Assembly: GCF_019740335.1 (NCBI RefSeq)
Contig: NZ_JAHXZS010000009.1
Location: 1 to 64,000, forward strand
Origin: Alteraquisediminimonas sediminicola
GTDB lineage: Bacteria; Pseudomonadota; Alphaproteobacteria; Sphingomonadales; Sphingomonadaceae
Length of the DNA: 64,000 nucleotides
Direction: 5' to 3'
Positions 26,411-33,579 of the stretch are shown in pieces. Made by a program: the position numbers and the translations under genes. The number at the start of each line of letters is the position of its first letter. Within the stretch, counting starts at the first letter, position 1. The notes beneath the pieces were generated by a model, which did not search any database, had not been told where the DNA came from, and saw only the letters and a list, made by a program, of their open reading frames with translations.

Positions 26411-26469
26411 ATGAACGGCGGCGCAAACTTCACCTTATGAACGAACTGGGCGCCGCCGGTTCGTTCATA
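26411..26469 (+). promoter_or_regulatory. Overlapping alternative hairpins in the leader of the VOC/SMP-30/crotonase operon
   Basis: TATGAACGAAC (26436-26446) pairs perfectly with GTTCGTTCATA (26459-26469), an 11-bp stem with a 12-nt loop. The loop contains most of GCGCCGCCG (26450-26458), which pairs perfectly with CGGCGGCGC (26416-26424). The two stems cannot both form. This may be an attenuator, a structured terminator for the GMC gene without U-run, or a large operator. Confidence 0.55.
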
Positions 26470-26578
26470 CTGTCCAATGCGCCAGCTAGGCGGGTGATGA
26501 GCGCGCCTGCATGTTGCATCGAAAGCGCCCGTTCAAGGACGCGAAAAACGCGCGTGATATGAGGTGGAGAAGGGTTGC

Positions 26579-27046
26579 ATGATCGATTTTCAGAAGATTT
26601 ATCATACCGGCATCGTTGTCGATGATGTTGCCACGGCCCAGCGCGAGCTTGGCGAAACGCTCAACCTTGAATGGACGCCGCTCAGGATATTCGATCCCTT
26701 GCCGTTCTGGACGCCGGAAACGGGTCTTCAGTCGATCCGGGTCGAGGCCGTTTATTCCCGCCAAGGGCCACACCATCTGGAAATCGTGAAGGGGCCGAAG
26801 GGCGGTTTTTACGATCCTGCGAATTTCCCCGATGGCCGTCATATCGGCGTGTGGGTTGATGATTTGCAGGCTGAAATTGAACGGTTGATCGCGGCGGGCT
26901 GGAAGGTGCTGGCTGCCGGTGGCGCGCCCGAAGATGGCTATGGCGTATTGGCCTATCTGCGCCCACCCACGGCAGGGCTGGTGGTTGAACTGGTATCGGT
27001 GGCACTGCGCCCGGCGATTGACGAATGGCTGGCGGCGACCGAATAA
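26579..27046 (+). CDS. VOC-superfamily (glyoxalase/dioxygenase fold) protein
   Basis: A 155-residue single VOC module opening IYHTGIVVDDVATAQRELGE, with His in the first beta strand. Its metal and activity are not evident; relatives are lyases, epimerases and ring-cleaving enzymes. The start at 26579 follows GAAGGG. The stop overlaps the next start (TAATG), so it is coupled to the SMP-30 protein. It resembles the second VOC gene at 61415 in opening but is shorter. Confidence 0.82.
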   Translation: MIDFQKIYHTGIVVDDVATAQRELGETLNLEWTPLRIFDPLPFWTPETGLQSIRVEAVYSRQGPHHLEIVKGPKGGFYDPANFPDGRHIGVWVDDLQAEIERLIAAGWKVLAAGGAPEDGYGVLAYLRPPTAGLVVELVSVALRPAIDEWLAATE

Positions 27047-27948
27047 TGGTGAACCCAGCAGCACAGCAGGTGATCGAGATCACACCCGAATTGATCGCAT
27101 CCGCCGGGCATTTTGCCGAGGGGCCGCGCGTCAGCGATGATGGGACCGTCTGGTTCAGCGATCTGCTGAACGCCGCTTATTATCGCCAGCGTCCCGGCCA
27201 TGCGGTTGAAAAAATCGTGGCCGACCGTCAATGGATCGGCGGCGCGACATTCGATGAGGATGGGTCGCTGATTTGCGGCGGGCGTGGCGGGTTGGTCAAG
27301 ATCGACCTTGCGACCGGCCAGCAGACGGATTTGCTGACGGAGATCGGCGGAGAACCGATCATCGCGATCAATGATGTCGAAGCGGACCGTCATGGCGGGC
27401 TGTTTGGCGGGACGATTGATTTTATCTCCATTCTTGAAAAGGGTGAAGCCCCGCAACCGGGCAAGTTGTTTTACCTTTCCAACGCCGGCGAAGTCCGCGT
27501 GTTGCGCGATGATGTGCTGGCCTCCAATGGTATCGCCTTCAGCCCGGATGGATGTTTCCTCTATCATTCGGAAACATCGCGCGGGGTGTGGCGCTATGCG
27601 CTTGATGCGGATGGCATGCCGACTATGCCGGGCGAATTGCTGATCGAACTGCCGGACAGCGATGGGCTGGTGGTCGATAGCGCCGGGGCGATTTGGGTGG
27701 TGCGTTGGGACGCGTCGTTATTGTGTCGCTATCTCCCCGATGGCACGCTGGATCGGACCTTGACCTTGGGCTTTCCGCATCTTGTCAGCCTTGCCTTTGG
27801 CGGGCCTGATCTGCATGATCTGTACATATCCACGGGTGGCAATGCCGCCGATCAGGAACGCGGCGGGGTGGTGAAATTCCGCATCGAGGTGCCGGGCCAG
27901 CGCGATTTTAAGACGCGCTTTTCCGGGCTTGGTGGTAAAACATTATGA
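27046..27948 (+). CDS. SMP-30/gluconolactonase-family lactonase
   Basis: A 300-residue six-bladed beta-propeller hydrolase. The metal ligands of the SMP-30 family can be placed: Glu25 (AEGPRV), Asn109 (AINDVE), Asn161 (ASNGIAF) and Asp206 (DSDGLVV). The family opens lactones. In this cluster it would hydrolyse a lactone intermediate made by oxygenation and dehydrogenation. It starts one base inside the VOC stop and overlaps the crotonase by 4 bases (ATGA). Confidence 0.9.
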   Translation: MVNPAAQQVIEITPELIASAGHFAEGPRVSDDGTVWFSDLLNAAYYRQRPGHAVEKIVADRQWIGGATFDEDGSLICGGRGGLVKIDLATGQQTDLLTEIGGEPIIAINDVEADRHGGLFGGTIDFISILEKGEAPQPGKLFYLSNAGEVRVLRDDVLASNGIAFSPDGCFLYHSETSRGVWRYALDADGMPTMPGELLIELPDSDGLVVDSAGAIWVVRWDASLLCRYLPDGTLDRTLTLGFPHLVSLAFGGPDLHDLYISTGGNAADQERGGVVKFRIEVPGQRDFKTRFSGLGGKTL

Positions 27949-28760
27949 CTAGCGCCGCGACGAGTTTTATCCAGATCGAACCGGCGGGCGATGGCATTCA
28001 GATCATCCGGCTGAACCGGCCTGATGCGCGCAATGCGTTGACCCTTGATATGATCCGCGAATTGCGGGCGGCGCTCGCCACATTGGAGGCTGATCCCGAT
28101 TGCCGGGTGGTGATATTGGCAGGCGAGGGGCGGGCCTTTTGCGCGGGGCTGGATCTCAAACAGGTGATCTTGGGCGATGATGCGCCCAAGGGACCGATTG
28201 AAAATATGGCGTTGCAGGAATTGTTCGCCGGGACGATGCAGATCATCAACCGCCTGCGCCAGCCGGTGATCGCCGCCGTGCAGGGCGCAGCGGCAGGCGC
28301 GGGCTTTGGCATTGCCTTGGCCGCCGATATTCGCATTGCCGGGCCATCTGCCAATTTCATGATCGGCGCGGTGCGGATCGGATTGAGTGCGGGCGAATGC
28401 GGGATCAGTTTTCATTTGCCCCGGTTGATCGGTGCAGGTCGCGCGTTCGAGATCATGCTGACGGGTCGCCCGGTGCTGGCGGAGGAGGCGCTGTCATTCG
28501 GGCTGGTGAGCCGCATCGCCGCCAGCGATGACGAGGTGTTGGCGGAAGCCTTGGCCACCGCCCGGATGATCGCGGCCAACAGCCCTTATGCGGTCAAGCA
28601 TACCAAGCAGGTGATGTGGGCTAATCTCGACGCCCCCAATCTGGAAAGCGCGATTGAGCTGGAAAATCATGTCCAGACGCTCGCGCTGTTGACCGATGAT
28701 TTTGCGGAGGCGTGCAGCGCCTTTATCGCAAAACGCCCGCCCGTTTTCCGGGGGCGTTGA
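27945..28760 (+). CDS. Crotonase-fold enoyl-CoA hydratase/isomerase-like protein
   Basis: A 271-residue crotonase with the oxyanion-hole regions (FCAGLDL; QGAAAGAGFG). Neither catalytic Glu of classical enoyl-CoA hydratase is kept: the Glu144 position is Gly122 and the Glu164 position is Ala142, by eye alignment. A Glu at ~151 (GLSAGECG) sits where another crotonase subgroup has Asp. It may therefore be an isomerase, lyase or hydrolase. It ends the VOC-lactonase-crotonase operon. Confidence 0.88.
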   Translation: MTSAATSFIQIEPAGDGIQIIRLNRPDARNALTLDMIRELRAALATLEADPDCRVVILAGEGRAFCAGLDLKQVILGDDAPKGPIENMALQELFAGTMQIINRLRQPVIAAVQGAAAGAGFGIALAADIRIAGPSANFMIGAVRIGLSAGECGISFHLPRLIGAGRAFEIMLTGRPVLAEEALSFGLVSRIAASDDEVLAEALATARMIAANSPYAVKHTKQVMWANLDAPNLESAIELENHVQTLALLTDDFAEACSAFIAKRPPVFRGR

Positions 28761-28812
28761 ATTTATCACGAGTTTTCATGTTGTTGAAAATTTTTAAAAA
28801 GGAGAGTGCATC

Positions 28813-29505
28813 ATGGCTAATATCGCAATTACTGGCGCCGGACGCGGCATCGGCTTGGAACTCGTGCGGCAATATGCGGCCAATGGCGACCGGGTGTTCG
28901 CTTTGTGCCGCGATCCAGCCGGTGCCGCCGCGCTGAATACGCTGGCTGCCGCATCGGGCGGCAAGGTCACGGTCCATCAGATGGATGTGGGCAGCGATGA
29001 TTCCGTCAAGGCGGGCGCAGCGTCGACCGGCAATGACAAGATCGATGTGTTGTTGAACGTCGCTGGCGTCACCGGCCCGACCGAGGCTGAACTCGAACTC
29101 GGCTCCTCCGATTGGGCGGCATGGAATGATGCGATCAACATCATGACCATGGGTCCGCTGCGCGCATTGCAGGCGTTTCTTCCGCGCATGGAAGCCGGTG
29201 CCAAGGTCATCAACTTCAGCAGCCAATTGGCGGCATCGACCTGGCCTTATGGCGGCTATTATGCCTATGTCGCGGCAAAAGCGGGCCTGAACCGCGTGAT
29301 GCGTTCGGTAGCGATTGATCTCAAGGATCGTGGCATCATCATCGGCCTCGTGCATCCGGGCTGGGTGCAGACCGACATGGGCGGCGCTGGCGCCGATATC
29401 ACCACCGAAGAAAGCGCCACCGGCATTCGCAAGGTGACTGCCGATTGGACGCTGGATCGCAGCGGTGATTTCCTGAAGTGGAATGGCGAAACCCACGCTT
29501 GGTAA
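28813..29505 (+). CDS. SDR-family oxidoreductase (short, C-factor-like)
   Basis: A 230-residue short-chain dehydrogenase with TGAGRGIGLELV at the very N-terminus, an NVAG motif, INFSSQ and YAYVAAK as the catalytic Tyr/Lys. The C-terminus ends FLKWNGETHAW, as in C-factor-like SDRs. An AAGGAGA site precedes the ATG. It is the last rightward gene before a convergent terminator pair. Confidence 0.9.
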   Translation: MANIAITGAGRGIGLELVRQYAANGDRVFALCRDPAGAAALNTLAAASGGKVTVHQMDVGSDDSVKAGAASTGNDKIDVLLNVAGVTGPTEAELELGSSDWAAWNDAINIMTMGPLRALQAFLPRMEAGAKVINFSSQLAASTWPYGGYYAYVAAKAGLNRVMRSVAIDLKDRGIIIGLVHPGWVQTDMGGAGADITTEESATGIRKVTADWTLDRSGDFLKWNGETHAW

Positions 29506-29527
29506 TTGCCAAGGTTGAAAAATGAAT

Positions 29528-29563
29528 AAAAGGCGCGGCAGGATCAACCTGTCGCGCCTTTTT
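29528..29563 (+). terminator. Rho-independent terminator after the short SDR
   Basis: AAAGGCGCG-(G)-CAGG (from 29528) pairs with CCTG-(T)-CGCGCCTTTT (to 29563), with one mismatch and a short loop. The tail is TTTTTATTT. Confidence 0.85.
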
Positions 29564-29574
29564 ATTTACCAGTT

Positions 29575-29613
29575 AAAAATATGCCCCGATCAGCGATGAA
29601 GGCCGGTCGGGGC
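29575..29613 (-). terminator. Rho-independent terminator for the leftward hydroxyacyl-CoA dehydrogenase unit
   Basis: GCCCCGA (29583-29589) pairs with TCGGGGC (29607-29613). On the minus strand the stem is followed by ATATTTTT. It lies just past the stop of the leftward gene ending at 29624, back to back with the terminator of the rightward gene. Confidence 0.75.
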
Positions 29614-29623
29614 TATATTTCTA

Positions 29624-30493
29624 TCAACGCGTGGGCGTTGGTTCCGGCGTGGAATAATCATAGAAGCCGCGCCCGGATTTGCGACCGAACCAGCCTGCTT
29701 CGACATATTTGAGCAGGATCGGGGCCGGACGATATTTGGGATCGCCGGTGTCATCCTGAAACACTTTCAGCACGTTCAACAGCGTATCAAGGCCGATCAT
29801 ATCCGCCAGCGTCAGCGGACCCATCGGGTGGCCGAGGCCGAGCTTGATGCCCTTGTCGATGTCCGGGATCGAGGCAAGGCCTTCGCCAACAGCGAAAAAG
29901 GCTTCATTGAGCAGTGGCAACAGGATGCGGTTGACGACAAAGCCCGGTGAATCCTGTGCGACGATGGTGTCCTTGCCGATCAGCGCGCCGAATTTCTGGG
30001 CGAGAGTCGCGGTCTTGTCGCTGGTGGCGATGCCCCGGATGATTTCTAGCAACGGCATCAGCGGTACCGGGTTGAAGAAGTGCAGGCCGATGAAACGGCT
30101 CGGATCGGAGGATGCCTGTGCCAGACGGGTGATCGAGATCGACGAGGTGTTGGACGCGAGGATCGCATCGGGGCCAAGCACCTTGCCGACTTCGGCGAAG
30201 ATCAGCCGCTTGATATCTTCACGTTCGGTCGCGGCTTCGATCACGAGTTCAGCGTCAGTCATCGCTTCATAGCCTGCGACCGGGATCAAATTGGCCAAGG
30301 CCGCATCGGCTGCGTCCTTCGTCATTTTGTCCTTTTCGACCAGACGCGAGAGTTGCTTGGCAATGCCAGCCTTACCCTTTTCCGCCAGTTCGAGCGACAG
30401 GTCGGACAGATAGACCTGAAGTCCGGCCAAGGCCGATACCTGCGCAATGCCTGCGCCCATCTGGCCAGCACCGATAACTGCAATCTTCTTCAT
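29624..30493 (-). CDS. 3-hydroxybutyryl/3-hydroxyacyl-CoA dehydrogenase
   Basis: A 289-residue NAD-dependent enzyme with the dinucleotide motif GAGQMGAGIAQV at residue 8, the catalytic His138-Glu150 pair (GLHFFNPVPLMPLLEII) and the conserved Ser/Asn positions (SNTSSIS). It oxidises 3-hydroxyacyl-CoA to 3-ketoacyl-CoA, a step compatible with CoA-dependent side-chain or ring degradation here. The start at 30493 is preferred; upstream in-frame sequence overlaps the NTF2-like gene and a hairpin. Confidence 0.93.
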   Translation of the reverse strand: MKKIAVIGAGQMGAGIAQVSALAGLQVYLSDLSLELAEKGKAGIAKQLSRLVEKDKMTKDAADAALANLIPVAGYEAMTDAELVIEAATEREDIKRLIFAEVGKVLGPDAILASNTSSISITRLAQASSDPSRFIGLHFFNPVPLMPLLEIIRGIATSDKTATLAQKFGALIGKDTIVAQDSPGFVVNRILLPLLNEAFFAVGEGLASIPDIDKGIKLGLGHPMGPLTLADMIGLDTLLNVLKVFQDDTGDPKYRPAPILLKYVEAGWFGRKSGRGFYDYSTPEPTPTR

Positions 30494-30528
30494 GAATGAA
30501 CCCTTGATGTTACGTTTTAGCGTGGAAG

Positions 30529-30563
30529 TGATCGATGGAGCGTCTTTGGCACTCCATCGATCA
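30529..30563. other. Perfect 12-bp hairpin between NTF2-like and hydroxyacyl-CoA dehydrogenase genes
   Basis: TGATCGATGGAG (30529-30540) and CTCCATCGATCA (30552-30563) form a perfect stem with an 11-nt loop. There is no U-run on either side. On the minus strand it lies just downstream of the NTF2-like stop (30574) and 36 bases before the dehydrogenase start. It may be an mRNA-stabilising or processing element. Confidence 0.7.
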
Positions 30564-30573
30564 GCTTTCAACC

Positions 30574-31008
30574 TTACTGATGCAGGACGTGATAAATGCG
30601 CTTGGTGAACAGCCATTTCCCATCGATCTTGGCCAGTTCATCATCATATTGGCCGCGCACCTTGATTTCCGTGTCGGTGCCGGGAACGGTAAATATCTCC
30701 GAGGTATAGACGCGTGCCTTGGCTTTATCGCCATCGACTTCGATCGCCCCGGGCGTGGCGATGTAGATCATCGACGGCTTATTGGGGTCGCCCTTGCCAA
30801 AGGCCTCCAACGACGCGAGCCAGCCTTTGACGATGGCATCGCGGCCAGTGAAGGCTTCCAGCCCTACAAATTCTGGCAGCGACCAGAAACTGTCTTCCGC
30901 CCAGACGCCGCTCCATGCGGCCTCATCCGAACGCATCACGGCATCTGCATATATTTCAATCAGTTCGCGGATTTCGACGCGATCCTGCAACGGGCCTGTA
31001 TATGCCAT
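30574..31008 (-). CDS. NTF2/SnoaL-like protein, candidate small partner of a Rieske oxygenase
   Basis: A 144-residue NTF2-fold protein (IRELIEIYADAVMRSDEAAW, YTSEIF, DGKWLFTKRIYHV), of the SnoaL_4 or oxygenase beta-subunit type. It lies 12 bases downstream of the Rieske alpha gene. The paralogue at 40512 is very similar in pattern (YTSEV, DGKWVFKARIF). The family includes the structural beta subunits of ring-hydroxylating dioxygenases and small isomerases or cyclases. Which role applies here is not clear. Confidence 0.85.
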   Translation of the reverse strand: MAYTGPLQDRVEIRELIEIYADAVMRSDEAAWSGVWAEDSFWSLPEFVGLEAFTGRDAIVKGWLASLEAFGKGDPNKPSMIYIATPGAIEVDGDKAKARVYTSEIFTVPGTDTEIKVRGQYDDELAKIDGKWLFTKRIYHVLHQ

Positions 31009-31020
31009 ATTCTTATCCTC

Positions 31021-32361
31021 TTATCGGCGACCTTCGAGATAGTCGTTCAGCACTTCATGGAAAAAGCGCACGCGGGTTTCCTGCGCGGGCAAATAGGCAT
31101 CGGTATAGCCGCGCGAATGCATGCCCGCCTGCATATCGGCGGCCAGCATCATATCCTGGAAGACGATCTGCCCTTCCAGTTCCGGCACACCCTTGCCACC
31201 GTCAAAATCGCGATGTTCGCAGGTTTCGACTTCTGCCAATGGCTTGCGCCCGGCCATGATCGATTCCACCTCGGTCTGCCCTTCGACCGGGAAGGCCATG
31301 CACCACAGATCGAAATAGCATTTTTCGGGATCTTCCGCGTCCGGTTCCGACCTAAAGAAGATGAGATTATCCGGCAGGTACGAGATCGTCACATTGGGGA
31401 AGAAGACCGTGTGCGGGCTGTCGGTCAGCTCTTCGTCGTTCATATGCTCATAATGCTTGTAGCCGCGCTCTTTCCACAGGCGCTTTTTCGCGGCCTTGAG
31501 GTCGAGCCAGCCCTGCATCGCCTTTTCTTCATAGCTCGCATAGCTTTCGGGATCGATATCCCATTGGCGTAGTACGAAATCATAGGGATGGGGGATGTGT
31601 GCAGGCAGGCGATCCGACAAGGACGGGCGCATCGGCTGCACCGTGCGGCCATGGCCACCGGGGAACATTTCATGCCGCGCCGTATCGACATCCTGATCGA
31701 TCCAAGGCGGCACCTGCGGATGGGCGGTGCGGGTGTGGTAGGACTCACTGAAATTATCGGTGACGAATTTCCAATTGGCATCGACCTTGATCCGATACCA
31801 TGCGACCCGCACCGCTGTATCCATTGGATAGTTCTTGTAAATTTCCGGCATCGGATCGAGATATTCAAGTAATGACGGTGCGTTCTTGTCCATCGTGTAC
31901 CAGACGAAACCACCCCAGATTTCGCAGCGCAATTCATTGAGCTTGAGCTTGCCGCAGGGGTTGCCCTGCGGGAAATCTTCCGGGTCCTGCGCGTCGTTCA
32001 ACACGCCATCCTTGCCCCAGCGCCAGCCATGATAAGGGCAATGGAAGCCGTTGCTCGACGATGTTTCATGCACCAGCCGCATGCCGCGATGGCGACAGCT
32101 ATTATAGAATGCGCGAACCGAACCGTCGTCCTGACGCGCGCAAATGACCGATTCCTTGAGGAAATTATGGACGAGATAATCGCCCGCTTCCGGGATTTCT
32201 GCGGTGCGACCGGCGACATGCCAGATCCGCGTCCACATATGATCCCATTCCTTCTGGGCGAATTCCTTCGAGAAATAGCGATCCCCGGTGAGCGGATCGC
32301 CACGTAAATTCGATGCATCGCGCCCGTCCATCGTTAACGGGTGTTTCGGAATCTCGGTCAT
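31021..32361 (-). CDS. Rieske non-heme iron oxygenase alpha subunit 1 (family A)
   Basis: A 446-residue oxygenase. Rieske [2Fe-2S] ligands are Cys89/His91 and Cys108/His111. The catalytic iron site is His209/His214 with Glu206 three residues before the first His (SESYHTRTAH), where naphthalene dioxygenase has Asp. The start at 32361 follows AGGAG. It belongs with the genes at 60091 and 62569 by shared N-terminal pattern (TGDRY, HMW-RIWHV) and C-terminal ending. An NTF2-like gene follows and an MDR reductase precedes it. Confidence 0.93.
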   Translation of the reverse strand: MTEIPKHPLTMDGRDASNLRGDPLTGDRYFSKEFAQKEWDHMWTRIWHVAGRTAEIPEAGDYLVHNFLKESVICARQDDGSVRAFYNSCRHRGMRLVHETSSSNGFHCPYHGWRWGKDGVLNDAQDPEDFPQGNPCGKLKLNELRCEIWGGFVWYTMDKNAPSLLEYLDPMPEIYKNYPMDTAVRVAWYRIKVDANWKFVTDNFSESYHTRTAHPQVPPWIDQDVDTARHEMFPGGHGRTVQPMRPSLSDRLPAHIPHPYDFVLRQWDIDPESYASYEEKAMQGWLDLKAAKKRLWKERGYKHYEHMNDEELTDSPHTVFFPNVTISYLPDNLIFFRSEPDAEDPEKCYFDLWCMAFPVEGQTEVESIMAGRKPLAEVETCEHRDFDGGKGVPELEGQIVFQDMMLAADMQAGMHSRGYTDAYLPAQETRVRFFHEVLNDYLEGRR

Positions 32362-32405
32362 TTGCGCTACTCCTATAATCAATTATTATGTTGTTATTGA
32401 TCGTA

Positions 32406-33425
32406 TCAGTCGACGAGTTGCAGGATCATCTTGCCTTCGTTCTGGCCGCTGAAAAGCTTCATAAAGGCCGGATAGGCATTCTCGATGCCATGTTCGACAT
32501 GTTCGTCGATCCGCAATTTACCTTCAGACAGCCATTGGGCGATTTGCAGCCCGGCTTCGTGGAATCTGGCGGCATAATCCATAATGAGAAAGCCATGCAT
32601 CGTCGCTTCATGGACGATGAGCTGCCAGATGTTGCGCGCGCCGGTGCGGCCTTCCTTGTTATTATATTCGCTGATCAACCCGCACAAGATGATCCGCGCC
32701 TTTTTCGCGAGGTTCATCAGTCCGGCATCCAAAATGTTGCCGCCGACATTTTCAAAGATGATGTTGACGCCATTCGGGGCTGCTTTGCCAATTTCTTCGG
32801 CCAGTTGATCCATCGTCTTGCCGCGATAATCAATCGCGACATCAAAGCCATAATCCTTGATCAGCCGTTCGCATTTCTTGGCACCGCCCGCGATGCCGAT
32901 GGTGCGGCAGCCCTTGATCTTGGCAATCTGGCCGACGACCGATCCGACCGCACCCGCCGCGCCCGTGACGAGCACCGTCTGGCCCGGTTGGGGCTGGCCG
33001 ACTTCCAACAGGCCGAAATAGCCGGTTAGCCCGACTGCGCCCATGCCGGAGAGGAAGTAAGAAGGCGAGGGGACGCCGCTCACATCGATTTTGGCGGTGA
33101 AATGACCGGGCTCGACCAGCGAATATTCCTCAATCCCGGTCAGGCACAGCACCCAGTCGCCAATTTTATATTCGTCATTGGCCGAGCTGTGGACGACACC
33201 GACCGTCGTCGCGCGGATCGGGTCGCCAAGGGCGATCGGCGGCATATAGCTGGGGGCGTCGTCCATCCACCCACGCTGTGCGGGGTCGAGCGAAGCAAAA
33301 TGATTTCGCACGACAAAACTGCCGTTCGATGGCGTTGGGATAGCGGCTTCCTGAAGCTGGAAGTCTTGTGGGGCGGGGTCGCCCTGGGGGCGGCGAGCCA
33401 GCAGAAAGCGGCGATTCACTGTCAT
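32406..33425 (-). CDS. MDR-family NADP-dependent oxidoreductase (PTGR/CurA-like)
   Basis: A 339-residue zinc-independent medium-chain reductase. The Rossmann loop reads VTGAAGAVGSVVGQIA, with GYFGLLEVGQPQPGQT just before it, and the N-terminus (NRRFLLARRPQGDP) is typical of NADP-dependent alkenal/one reductases. It should reduce activated double bonds. It reads leftward ahead of the Rieske/NTF2 pair and diverges from receptor 2. It is a paralogue of the gene at 36791. Confidence 0.9.
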   Translation of the reverse strand: MTVNRRFLLARRPQGDPAPQDFQLQEAAIPTPSNGSFVVRNHFASLDPAQRGWMDDAPSYMPPIALGDPIRATTVGVVHSSANDEYKIGDWVLCLTGIEEYSLVEPGHFTAKIDVSGVPSPSYFLSGMGAVGLTGYFGLLEVGQPQPGQTVLVTGAAGAVGSVVGQIAKIKGCRTIGIAGGAKKCERLIKDYGFDVAIDYRGKTMDQLAEEIGKAAPNGVNIIFENVGGNILDAGLMNLAKKARIILCGLISEYNNKEGRTGARNIWQLIVHEATMHGFLIMDYAARFHEAGLQIAQWLSEGKLRIDEHVEHGIENAYPAFMKLFSGQNEGKMILQLVD

Positions 33426-33579
33426 TGATCTAGATCCTCTTTTTGAATTTTCATCCTCGTGGTGTGGCGGCTGAGACGCACCTGTAACAAGTGGCAGTTA
33501 AAACAACTTGGGCCGAAACCTAGTTCCGCCACGCTTTCCCGGCAGTTTTGTGAAGTCCGGGGAATCTTTGGAGATCATC
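33426..33579. promoter_or_regulatory. Divergent promoter region between MDR reductase and receptor 2
   Basis: These 154 bases separate divergent units. GTGGCGG (about 33461-33467) recurs inverted as CCGCCAC (about 33531-33537). GCACCTGTAAC near 33478 resembles GCACCTGTTAC in the divergent region at 50241. GGAG lies 7 bases before the TTG at 33580. No -35/-10 pair is assigned. Confidence 0.4.

Noticed and set aside
24822-26426. 534-residue reading frame antisense to the GMC oxidoreductase
   Set aside because: No family motif, extreme His/Arg/Ile composition typical of a shadow frame, and the plus-strand gene is complete.
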